NCBI RefSeq assembly: GCF_024808255.1
Contig: NZ_JANTYS010000001.1
Coordinates: 523,618-587,617, forward strand
DNA from: Mucilaginibacter dorajii
Lineage (GTDB): Bacteria; Bacteroidota; Bacteroidia; Sphingobacteriales; Sphingobacteriaceae
Direction: 5' to 3'
DNA: 64,000 nucleotides
Positions 9,038-17,387 of the stretch are shown here, in pieces. The position numbers were made by a program, and so were the translations under genes. The stretch's first letter is position 1, and each line of letters opens with the position of its first letter. Below the pieces are notes generated by a model. That model worked only from the letters and a program-made list of their open reading frames with translations. It made no database searches and was not told the origin of the DNA.

Positions 9038-10261
9038 ATGAAAAAGCTTATATTGATACTAATTGGCTGCGCAATGCTGGCCACGTGGTATGGTTGCCAA
9101 AAAGATAACCACGCTACAGATTATAAAAACTTTTATAACGGCCACGAAATTGTTTATACCGGTGCAGTTGGCCTGGCTATTGTACAGCCCGGTAACCTTG
9201 AGATTGGCCTGAAATGGAAAGCAAGCAGCGACCCAAGCATTGTTAAGTATGTAGTATACTATAACAATAAGGCCGACTCGCAGATTGTAGCCGTTTCTGG
9301 TAAAACGGATACCATCAGAACTGTAATTAAAGGCTTGTTGGAGTACACCTACACTTTCACTATTTACTCTTATGATGCAAAGGGCAATAAGTCAATTCCC
9401 TATGAAGTAAATAATGCGAAAGTATATGGTCCTATCTACCAGTCGACCTTGTTAAACAGGGCTTATAACGCAACTACACCCTATACTGTAGATGCCAAAG
9501 GAAATGTTACGCTTAACTTTATAACACCCGATACCATAAACGTTGGTACTAAAATAAAATATACCAATCGCGCAGGCCTGGTAGTTACCAAAGTTTTAAG
9601 TGCAGATAGCTCGTCAATAACCATCCCCGATTATAAGGGAGGTACAGCGCTTACGTACAACTCGGGCTACATCCCTCAGCGTACAGCTATTGATACGTTT
9701 TATGCGGCCAGGTATGATACATTCCCTACTATTTTAGGTTATGCCATGTGCGATAAGTCGTTATTTAAAAAACTGAAATTGCCTAACGACATGAACCCTT
9801 ATGAAGGCGATACCGATATCGACAGGCTTTGGGATGGTTACACTACGCCGCAAGGTTATCCGCAAATCTTCCACAGTGATGGTGCGCACTCATTACCGCA
9901 AACATTAACTTTTGATATGGGTAAACTGTATAACAAACTTACCCAGGTTGAAGAAATTGGCCGTAACTGCTGCCACAATCCAGACGATTTTGAAGTTTGG
10001 GGAATTGCAGATATCACCAATGCCGCCACAACCTTGCAACCAAATGATGCAGGCTGGAAAGCAGAAGCTATTTCAAAAGGCTGGAAATTGCTGAAAGAAG
10101 TTAAAAGAACAGATGATGGCCAGGCACCATTAAAAACTGATCTGGATAACGTTAATGCGCCAATCCGTTACATCAGGATAAGGGTTATCCATAATTCTGA
10201 CAACGAAGGCAGCTATACCAACATGACCCAGGTATCATTATTTTACGATGTGCTTAACTAA
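9038..10261 (+). CDS. Surface lipoprotein with DUF4998 and C-terminal DUF5000-like domain
   Basis: 407 residues, lipobox ending WYGC (Cys20). The N-terminal half matches DUF4998 (GLAIVQPGNLEIGLKWKASSDPSIVKYVVYYNNK, then a fibronectin-like YTFTIYSYDAKGNKS). The C-terminal third repeats the discoidin-like pattern of its neighbour (DIDRLWDGYTTPQGYPQIFHSD, LTFDMGKLYNKLTQVEEIGR, APIRYIRIRVIHNSDNEGSYTNMTQVSLFY). It starts 11 bp after the previous gene and closes the SusC/SusD transcript, just before a clear terminator. Likely a second glycan-binding protein at the cell surface; no catalytic motif seen. Confidence 0.85.
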   Translation: MKKLILILIGCAMLATWYGCQKDNHATDYKNFYNGHEIVYTGAVGLAIVQPGNLEIGLKWKASSDPSIVKYVVYYNNKADSQIVAVSGKTDTIRTVIKGLLEYTYTFTIYSYDAKGNKSIPYEVNNAKVYGPIYQSTLLNRAYNATTPYTVDAKGNVTLNFITPDTINVGTKIKYTNRAGLVVTKVLSADSSSITIPDYKGGTALTYNSGYIPQRTAIDTFYAARYDTFPTILGYAMCDKSLFKKLKLPNDMNPYEGDTDIDRLWDGYTTPQGYPQIFHSDGAHSLPQTLTFDMGKLYNKLTQVEEIGRNCCHNPDDFEVWGIADITNAATTLQPNDAGWKAEAISKGWKLLKEVKRTDDGQAPLKTDLDNVNAPIRYIRIRVIHNSDNEGSYTNMTQVSLFYDVLN

Positions 10262-10313
10262 GCTAAAATTGAGTACTTAATTTGGGCAATTATAATTAGT
10301 ATGTGAAAAGAGA

Positions 10314-10348
10314 GTTCCCGGGTATTTGTATCCGGGACTTTCTTTTTT
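10314..10348 (+). terminator. Intrinsic terminator after the SusC/SusD transcript
   Basis: An 8-bp stem (GTTCCCGG with TCCGGGAC, two G-T pairs) around a 9-base loop, followed by TTTCTTTTTT. It separates the transporter and binding-protein genes from the first GH95 gene. Confidence 0.85.
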
Positions 10349-10492
10349 ATATTGGTTTGTGATCCCCAACTGCCACATAAAATACCTGGAAAAGTTACAT
10401 CCAATGTTATAATACCATAGTAATTTGCCAAGATAAGTGTTAGATGAAGTCCAATTTATATAGATATTTAAACCATCCAATTTAAACTGAAC

Positions 10493-12775
10493 ATGATTAA
10501 AAAGATACTTGGTATAGCTGCGTTAACACTTGGTATTGGCCTTGCAATAACGGCAAACGCACAAGAAGATCGCGGTGGATTACCCCGCAGGGATTTAACT
10601 ATTTGGGCCGATAAACCTGCTAAAACATGGATGACTGAAGCCTATCCTATGGGTAACGGCCGCTTTGGCGGGATGGTTTTTGGCGGTATAGCACAGGAAC
10701 ACATTCAGTTTAATGAGATCAGTTTATGGACCGGCGACGAAGAGGAGACCGGTGCTTACCAGGCTTTTGGCGATCTGTTCGTCAATTTTAATGGTAAGGA
10801 TACCAGTATGGCTGTGCCTGCCGGTTATAGCCGCAAGCTGGATATCAGCCAGGCTGTGCAGCGGATTGCGTATTCTGATAATGGCGTAGCCTACAAACGC
10901 GAATACTTTTGCAGTTTTCCGGATAAGGTAATGGCGCTGCATTTTGCCGCTAATAAAAAAGGCGCGTATTCGGCCATTGTAGGATTGAAAGATGCGCATG
11001 GCTCAAAAGTTACCGGCGCAGGCACCACACTTCAATTTGAAGGCAAACTGGATAACGGGCTGGCATACCAGGCATCTATTCTGATAAAAACAGAAGGCGG
11101 CTCGGCAGTGGTAGAGAGTGATGGCAAAGGCGGCTCGCAATTAAATATCAGCAATGCCGATGGTTTTACCATTTTGCTTTCGGCCGCTACAAATTATAGT
11201 AATAAACGTGAACAGCACTGGCGTGGTGAAGCCCCAGGGATCAAAATAAAACACGATTTGGATGCGGCATCAGCCAAAACATATGGTGAGTTATTACGCA
11301 ATCATCTTGATGATTACCAAAACCTGTTTTACCGTGTAGATTTAAACCTGGGTAAAACTCCGGAGCAGATAGTATCGGCGACAACTTTCAAACGCCTGGT
11401 AAATTACAGGAAAGAAGCCGACCCGCAGTTAGAAGCTTTGTTATTTCAATATGGCAGGTACCTGCTTATCAATTCATCAAGAAAAGGCGGTTTGCCCGCT
11501 AACTTGCAAGGCCTTTGGAATGAGAGCAACAATCCGCCATGGCGAAGTGATTACCACTCCAACATCAACGTACAGATGAACTATTGGCTGGCCGAACCTA
11601 CCAATTTATCTGAATGCCATTTCCCGTACCTCGATTATATTAACAGCATGCGCGAGGTAAAAAAAGTAAGTACCCAAAAGCAATATCCCGGTGTACGCGG
11701 CTGGACAGTTAAAACCGAAAACGGTGTGTACGGCGGTGGCAGCTTTTTATGGAATACACCAGGCAGCGCCTGGTATGCGCAGGGTATTTGGGAGCATTAT
11801 GCCTTTACAAAAGATAAAAGCTATCTGCAAACCTTTGCCTACCCAATCCTGAAAGAGATAGTTGAGTTTTGGGACGATCATTTAAAACGCCGCCCCGATG
11901 GTACGTTGGTTTCGCCGCTGGGCTGGTCGCCGGAGCATGGGCCTACCGAAGATGGGGTAACTTATGACCAGGCCATTGTTTATGACCTGTTTACCAACTA
12001 TGTTGAAGCAGCCGATGTTTTAAAAATAGATAAAAGCTATCGCGATCATGTTGCCGATATGCGTGAACATTTACTTAAACCTAAAATTGGTAAATGGGGA
12101 CAGCTACAGGAATGGGAAACCGACAGGGACGATCCTAAGGATACACACCGTCATTCTTCAAACCTGTTTGGGTTGCACCCGGGGAGGCAGATCAGTACCA
12201 TAAAAACGCCCGAGCTTGCGCAGGCAGCTAAGGTAAGTTTGATGGGCCGTGGCGATGTGTCAACAGGATGGTCAATGGCCTGGAAAATGAACTTTTGGGC
12301 ACGTTTGCAGGATGGTGATCATGCTTATAAGATCCTCAAAAACTTTATTACTCTTGTTGGTGGTTCCGGTGTGGATTACAATGAAGGAGGGGGCGTATAT
12401 TCCAACCTGTTTTGCGCGCACCCGCCGTTCCAGATAGATGGTAACTTTGGCTACACCGCAGGCGTTACCGAAATGCTGCTGCAAAGCCAAACCGACGAGA
12501 TTCAATTATTACCGGCATTGCCAAAAGCATGGCCTACCGGCAATGTTAAAGGTTTAAAAGCCCATGGTGATTTTGAAATTGATATGGATTGGAAAGATGG
12601 TAAGGTAACAAGGATCACTATTAAATCACTTGCAGGTGGTATCTGTAAAATACGGGTTCCTAACGGTCTGAAAACCAATTTTACGGCGATTAAGAACGGC
12701 AAAGCCGGTACCGATTATCAATACAGTTTCCAAACCCGGGCAGGCAAAAGCTACGTTTTTAAAAATATTGATTAA
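10493..12775 (+). CDS. GH95 alpha-L-fucosidase (first copy)
   Basis: 760 residues with signal peptide (cleavage near ANAQ, residue 23). GH95 enzymes are inverting exo-hydrolases, mostly on Fuc-alpha-1,2-Gal, some on alpha-L-galactosides. Visible: N-terminal beta-sandwich (YPMGNGRFGGMVFGG, NEISLWTG), then the (alpha/alpha)6 barrel. The SNINVQMNYW motif supplies Asn357 and Asn359, QLQEWETDRDDP supplies the putative general acid Glu540, and PPFQIDGNFG supplies Asp649; all correspond to residues shown to matter in the bifidobacterial enzyme AfcA. The C-terminal beta-sandwich is present. It starts 145 bp after the terminator, so it needs its own promoter; no convincing one was found. Predicted periplasmic. 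Confidence 0.95.
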   Translation: MIKKILGIAALTLGIGLAITANAQEDRGGLPRRDLTIWADKPAKTWMTEAYPMGNGRFGGMVFGGIAQEHIQFNEISLWTGDEEETGAYQAFGDLFVNFNGKDTSMAVPAGYSRKLDISQAVQRIAYSDNGVAYKREYFCSFPDKVMALHFAANKKGAYSAIVGLKDAHGSKVTGAGTTLQFEGKLDNGLAYQASILIKTEGGSAVVESDGKGGSQLNISNADGFTILLSAATNYSNKREQHWRGEAPGIKIKHDLDAASAKTYGELLRNHLDDYQNLFYRVDLNLGKTPEQIVSATTFKRLVNYRKEADPQLEALLFQYGRYLLINSSRKGGLPANLQGLWNESNNPPWRSDYHSNINVQMNYWLAEPTNLSECHFPYLDYINSMREVKKVSTQKQYPGVRGWTVKTENGVYGGGSFLWNTPGSAWYAQGIWEHYAFTKDKSYLQTFAYPILKEIVEFWDDHLKRRPDGTLVSPLGWSPEHGPTEDGVTYDQAIVYDLFTNYVEAADVLKIDKSYRDHVADMREHLLKPKIGKWGQLQEWETDRDDPKDTHRHSSNLFGLHPGRQISTIKTPELAQAAKVSLMGRGDVSTGWSMAWKMNFWARLQDGDHAYKILKNFITLVGGSGVDYNEGGGVYSNLFCAHPPFQIDGNFGYTAGVTEMLLQSQTDEIQLLPALPKAWPTGNVKGLKAHGDFEIDMDWKDGKVTRITIKSLAGGICKIRVPNGLKTNFTAIKNGKAGTDYQYSFQTRAGKSYVFKNID

Positions 12776-12860
12776 GTAATCACTCAAAACGGAAAAGGGA
12801 TCGTAATACGGGTTATAAAGTTCTTGGACTGTGAAGGGGACACAGCATAAAAAGTTTTGG

Positions 12861-12945
12861 CATCCTGAGGAACGAAGGATCTTCTTCGCTCTGCTCATTG
12901 CAGACTTTTCTAACGAAGAAGATCCTTCACTATGTTCAGGATGAC
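12861..12945. repeat. Interspersed inverted repeat (CATCCTGAG family)
   Basis: Two arms, 12861-12890 and 12911-12945, both built from CATCCTGAG/GAAGGATCTTCTTCG in opposite orientation, forming a long hairpin between GH95 and GH110. It resembles the small palindromic repeats scattered in Sphingobacteriaceae genomes; it may also act as a terminator or mRNA stabiliser. Confidence 0.75.
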
Positions 12946-13049
12946 AGATGTTTTTACGAGACATCATGGGTGGCAGGAACAACGAAGCAATGACGATTTT
13001 TTTTGATAATAATATTTTTGCGAAACCATTTTTAAACAGTTACTAAGTA

Positions 13050-14933
13050 ATGGCTAAAATTGATCCGGCTCAAAATGTGGCCTATCGTTATTTTTTATTG
13101 TTGATATTGTTCTTTTGCGTACATGCCAATTTATCGGCACAAAACGCCAATAACTATAACGGTGTTGACCATAGGACTGTTTCGCGTGGCAACGTTACCT
13201 ACTACGTAAACCCTGCAAACGGCGATGACAATAGCAATGGTAAAACAGCTAATAAAGCATGGAAAACATTTGCTCATGTAAACGGCATCATCTTTTCTGC
13301 CGGCGATAAGATCATGGTAGCGGGAGGCGGCGATTTAAAAGAATCGTTATATCTGGTGGCACGCGGCAATAGTAAGAGCCACGTTAAGGTGGTCTTTTCA
13401 GAAGGTATTTATAACTATTACCCGGAAACAAGTTTTAAAAGGCAGTTTTTTATAACCAACACTAATGATGATGCTTATTCGCCAAAAGCCATTGCGATTT
13501 ATATTGATAGTTCGGCATATGTAGATGTTGAGTCGCGTGGTGCTAAGTTTATTATGCGTGGCAAAATGATAGAAACCTGTGTTGACCATAGCGAAAACGT
13601 CAGCTTGCATGGTATAACGTATGATTATAAAAGGCCAACCGTATCTGAATTGAAAGTGTTGAAAACGGATGCCAACTATGCCGATTTGCAAATCCATCCC
13701 GATTCTAAATACAGCATCAAAGATAGCCTGCTTACCTGGGAAGGGGAGGGTTGGCGTTGTAAACCGATCTGGCTGTGGCAGGAGTTAAACACCACCACCA
13801 AAGAATTGCAACGCCTCGACATCAGCATGGATAATTTAAAGTATGCCGAAACCGGTAAAAACCAGGTTAGGGTATACTTTAAAAGCAACCCCGGCTTTAA
13901 AACCAATTTTATTTACCAAAGCCGCGATATCACCCGCGATTGCAGCGGCATATTTTTGGTGCGAAGTAAAAACCTGCGACTAAAAAATATAAATATTAAT
14001 TTTATGCACGGCATGGGAGTGGTGAGCCAATTTTGCCAAAACCTGCTGCTCGATTCTGTAATTGTTAAGCCTGCTGCAAATTCCGGTCGCACATCATCGG
14101 CCTGGGCAGATATTTTGCATTTTTCGGGTTGTAGGGGGAAAATCACAATCAGCAATTCGTATTTATCGGGTGCTAATGACGATGCCGTTAACATCCACGG
14201 AACTTACCTGCGCATCATCGAAACTCCAAAGCCAAACCAGGTTTTGGTGCGCTTTATGCATAGTCAAACATTTGGTTTTGAGGCTTTTGTTCCGGGCGAT
14301 AGCATTGGGTTTATTCACGCTAAAACGCTGCTGCAATACGGGCTTAATGTGGTACAGGGGGTAAAACGTGTAAATGACAAAGATATCCTGCTTACGCTTA
14401 AAAACCCTGTGACCGAAAAGCCTGAAGCCACAGATGTAGTAGAAAATATCACCTGGACACCGGAGGTTTGGATCCATCATAACACCATCGCTCAAATCCC
14501 TACCCGGGGTGTGTTGGTTACTACCCGCCGTAAGACTGTTATTGAAAATAACGTTTTTTTGCATACACATAACAGCGCCATTTCGGTAGCCGATGACGCG
14601 GCAAGCTGGTACGAATCGGGCATGGTCAATAACATGCTGATCAGGAATAATAAATTCAATTTATGTGGCGAGCCGGCAATTCTCATCGAGCCGGAAAATA
14701 CCCAAAATGAAACCAGTAAAGTACACAGCAATATCGTGATTGCTCATAATTGGTTTCAGCTACAGGGCTCCGGTGCGGTATCGGCAAAAAGTACATCAAA
14801 CATCAGTATAATCAATAACTATTTTAACGTCGTGGACTCGTCAAAAAAAGAGACCGACATGGTGAAATTTAAGGATTGCGTAAATACTTCGGTGTCACAA
14901 AATAAGGTCATCTACACAAAAAATATTCAATAA
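13050..14933 (+). CDS. GH110 alpha-1,3-galactosidase (parallel beta-helix)
   Basis: 627 residues; signal peptide (about 1-30, ending LSAQ). GH110 enzymes remove terminal alpha-1,3-galactose, for example from blood-group-B-type Gal-alpha-1,3-(Fuc-alpha-1,2)-Gal. Matches include TYYVNPANGDDNSNGKT at the start, right-handed beta-helix repeats throughout, HSQTFGFEAFVPGD, RGVLVTTRRKTVIENNVF and ISVADDAASWYESG. An acidic triad is visible: Asp354 in WADILHFSGCRG and Asp377/Asp378 in SGANDDAVNIHG, with the same 23/24 spacing I recall for the catalytic aspartates of a characterised GH110 enzyme. It lies between fucosidases, consistent with attack on a branched fucose/galactose epitope. Family assignment is strong; exact linkage is not provable here. 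Confidence 0.9.
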   Translation: MAKIDPAQNVAYRYFLLLILFFCVHANLSAQNANNYNGVDHRTVSRGNVTYYVNPANGDDNSNGKTANKAWKTFAHVNGIIFSAGDKIMVAGGGDLKESLYLVARGNSKSHVKVVFSEGIYNYYPETSFKRQFFITNTNDDAYSPKAIAIYIDSSAYVDVESRGAKFIMRGKMIETCVDHSENVSLHGITYDYKRPTVSELKVLKTDANYADLQIHPDSKYSIKDSLLTWEGEGWRCKPIWLWQELNTTTKELQRLDISMDNLKYAETGKNQVRVYFKSNPGFKTNFIYQSRDITRDCSGIFLVRSKNLRLKNININFMHGMGVVSQFCQNLLLDSVIVKPAANSGRTSSAWADILHFSGCRGKITISNSYLSGANDDAVNIHGTYLRIIETPKPNQVLVRFMHSQTFGFEAFVPGDSIGFIHAKTLLQYGLNVVQGVKRVNDKDILLTLKNPVTEKPEATDVVENITWTPEVWIHHNTIAQIPTRGVLVTTRRKTVIENNVFLHTHNSAISVADDAASWYESGMVNNMLIRNNKFNLCGEPAILIEPENTQNETSKVHSNIVIAHNWFQLQGSGAVSAKSTSNISIINNYFNVVDSSKKETDMVKFKDCVNTSVSQNKVIYTKNIQ

Positions 14934-15314
14934 CAGGCTTCATTGCCATTTTTGAACCGCATATGCCATTATTTTAGATAACAATTGTGATACAATTATT
15001 GTGCGAAATAATCACGTCGCCTGAATTTTACAGTAAAAAGGACAAATATCCCCATATAACAGGATAGTTTATGTGGATAGCGTTTTAAGCAATAATTCAT
15101 CAGTGGATTATCCATCTTTTTAGAAGGTTTATCCATTTTTTGAAACCAGATAAGCCAATACATTTACCCTAACCAATAATAACAAGTTCTGGTAAATGTA
15201 GCTTTTTTTTAATAGATGTGCCCGGCCGTGCTTTGTAGTAAATACATATCATTTGTTTGGTGCCCACATGAAATACATTAAATCATTTAGCCATTTATCA
15301 AAAACGAATAATCA
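14934..15314 (+). promoter_or_regulatory. 381-bp spacer with second copy of the promoter module
   Basis: No coding signal. It contains CCATC (15112), CCATTT (15133), TACATTTAC (15159-15167) and ACCAATAATAAC (from 15172), spaced as upstream of SusC. The -7 candidate lies within a perfect 10-bp inverted repeat, TACATTTACC (15159-15168) and GGTAAATGTA (15191-15200), followed by GCTTTTTTTT (15201-15210). That hairpin plus T-run could instead be a terminator or attenuator. Confidence 0.5.
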
Positions 15315-17249
15315 ATGTTAAAGCCCAAACACTACATTATTTTATTGCTCTTAACTGTTGCTTTTGCACCTGCAAAAGCCCAGGATAAAAACAACCTATG
15401 GAAAGGTTTTGAAAAGGTACAATTAAACATAGCCGGTCACGATGCCTATTACGTAAAACCGGCTAACCCGCTGCCCGGTAATCCCTGGGTGTGGCGTACA
15501 TCGTTCCCCGATTGGCATACCGAAATGGATAGCATTTTGCTCGCCAAGGGTTTTTATATCGCTTTTATTAATGTAGATAACCAGTATGGTGCACCCAACG
15601 CTATCAATTTTTACGACGTGTTTTACAAGTACTTAACCACGCAAGTAGCCTTTGCCCCAAAAGTTGCAATGGAGGCTGTGAGCAGGGGAGCGTTATACGC
15701 CTATGCCTGGGCCAAACGTAACCCTGATAAAGTTACCTGCATTTACGCCGAAACACCGGTTTGCGATTTTAAAAGCTGGCCGGGTGGCAAATTAAAAAGC
15801 CCCGGTGATGCCGCCGCATGGAATGAATTAAAGCAGGTTTATCACTTTACCGAAGAACAAGCGCTTGCTTATAACGATAACCCTATTGATAACCTGGAAG
15901 GCCTTGCGTCATTCCGCGTGCCTATATTGCATACCATCAGTTTAGAAGATAAGCTTGCACCGCCTGCCGAAAACAGCGACGTTTTAGCTAAAAGATATAT
16001 TGCTTTAGGTGGCCCTATCAGCATCCACCCTATAACCCAAGGTTCGCTTGAATTGCAGGGGCATCATTTTACGGTAGATAGGCCGGAATATTATGCCAAT
16101 TTTATTTACAATAACTCGTACCCGGTACAAAAAATACTGCCTTATACCAATTATGTTAAAACCGCGGGTGGCTTAAATAATTTTTATTACGCGGTTACGG
16201 TTAAAAAGAAAGCTACGGTTTCCTTCCTCGGCGGTTCTATCACTTTTAATCCCGGCTGGCGCGATAAGATCTGTAAGTACCTGAAAGAAACTTACCCCGA
16301 AACTGATTTCCATTTCATAGCAGCCGGTATTCCATCGCTGGGTAGTTTACCACACGCTTTCAGGCTGCAAAGGGATATTTTGGACAGTGGTAAAACCGAC
16401 CTGCTGTTTGTGGAAGCTGCCGTTAACGACCGCGGTACCGATAGCACCACACAGGTGCGCGCCCTTGAGGGTATTTTACGGCACGCCAAATTAAGCAACC
16501 CCATGATGGATGTGATCATGATGGCCTTTGTCGATCCGCAAAAGATAGATAACTACGCCAAAGGCAAAGTATCGCCCGAGTTATTGAATCACCAACTGGT
16601 TGCCGGTCATTACAACCTGCCTTATGTAAACCTGGCACTTGAAGTAAACGATAAGATCAAAAATAAGGAGCTAACCTGGGCCGATGATTTTAAGGATATT
16701 CATCCCTGGTATCACGGGCAGGAAATCTATTTTGAAACCATGAAAGCTTTGTTGCAGGAATGTGTTGCAGCTAATTACACAATACAGGTAAAAGCTGTTT
16801 TGCCCAAACCAATTGATAAGGCCAGCTATAATAATGGCAGTTACTACAATATCAACAACGCTAAGCTGGATAAAGGCTGGTCTATCCATCCAAAATGGAA
16901 CCCGCGTGATGGGCTTTCAACCCGCCCCGGTTTTGTTGATGTACCTATGCTGATAGCTACCGAGCCTGGCAGCGAATTAACCCTGCCGTTTAAAGGTACA
17001 GCCGCGGGCATTGCTGTAGTGGCAGGGCCGGATGCCGGCATCATATCCTATTCGGTTGATGGCGGGGCATATAAGGAGCTGGATCTGCTAACCGAGTTTT
17101 ATAGCTGGATTCACCTGGGCGTTTACCATTTATTGGCCGATAACCTGACTAACGGCAATCACACCATCAGAATTAAAATAAGCGATAAAAAGAACAGCCA
17201 AAGTAAAGGGCATGTCTGTAGGATAGTTAACTTTTTTGTAAATAGATGA
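15315..17249 (+). CDS. Two-domain esterase: alpha/beta-hydrolase fused to SGNH/GDSL hydrolase
   Basis: 644 residues with signal peptide (ending AKAQ). Residues about 30-270 look like an alpha/beta hydrolase: nucleophile Ser123 in MEAVSRGALYAYAW, Asp212 in SLEDKLAPP, His250/His251 in LQGHHF. Residues about 295-495 are an SGNH hydrolase: Ser308 in FLGGSIT (block I), Gly in AAGIPSLGS (block II), Asn in AAVNDRG (block III), and Asp461/His463 in DIHPWYHG (block V). The last 130 residues form a beta-rich module that may bind carbohydrate. Both triads look intact, so this is probably a bifunctional carbohydrate esterase, plausibly removing O-acetyl groups so that the fucosidases can act. It heads the second group of enzymes behind the shared promoter. 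The specific ester is unknown. Confidence 0.85.
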   Translation: MLKPKHYIILLLLTVAFAPAKAQDKNNLWKGFEKVQLNIAGHDAYYVKPANPLPGNPWVWRTSFPDWHTEMDSILLAKGFYIAFINVDNQYGAPNAINFYDVFYKYLTTQVAFAPKVAMEAVSRGALYAYAWAKRNPDKVTCIYAETPVCDFKSWPGGKLKSPGDAAAWNELKQVYHFTEEQALAYNDNPIDNLEGLASFRVPILHTISLEDKLAPPAENSDVLAKRYIALGGPISIHPITQGSLELQGHHFTVDRPEYYANFIYNNSYPVQKILPYTNYVKTAGGLNNFYYAVTVKKKATVSFLGGSITFNPGWRDKICKYLKETYPETDFHFIAAGIPSLGSLPHAFRLQRDILDSGKTDLLFVEAAVNDRGTDSTTQVRALEGILRHAKLSNPMMDVIMMAFVDPQKIDNYAKGKVSPELLNHQLVAGHYNLPYVNLALEVNDKIKNKELTWADDFKDIHPWYHGQEIYFETMKALLQECVAANYTIQVKAVLPKPIDKASYNNGSYYNINNAKLDKGWSIHPKWNPRDGLSTRPGFVDVPMLIATEPGSELTLPFKGTAAGIAVVAGPDAGIISYSVDGGAYKELDLLTEFYSWIHLGVYHLLADNLTNGNHTIRIKISDKKNSQSKGHVCRIVNFFVNR

Positions 17250-17250
17250 G

Positions 17251-17377
17251 TTGATTAGGTTGGATTAAGTTGATTAGGTGAGTGGTTGATTAAGTGGAAC
17301 GGTCAAGATAATTAACCGAACTCAACCAACTAACCTAACTTAATCCAATCTAATCAACCCAATCAACATAATCCAAC
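17251..17377. repeat. Low-complexity imperfect inverted repeat (TTGATTA family)
   Basis: The left arm (17251-17300) is built from repeated TTGATTAGG/TTGGATTAAG units. The right arm (17318-17377) is its near reverse complement (AACCTAACTTAATCCAATC and related units). It fills the gap between the esterase and GH29. It would form a long imperfect hairpin in mRNA and looks like a spreading interspersed repeat. Confidence 0.7.
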
Positions 17378-17387
17378 TTAAAAAAAT

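Noticed and set aside
10277..10480. 67-residue - strand frame
   Set aside because: It covers the terminator and the leader of the first GH95; no coding signature.
12626..12982. 118-residue - strand frame overlapping the end of GH95 and a repeat
   Set aside because: It is built from the inverted repeat and the antisense of the GH95 C-terminus.
13676..14731. Several antisense and frame-shifted frames within GH110
   Set aside because: They are shadows of a well-supported beta-helix gene.
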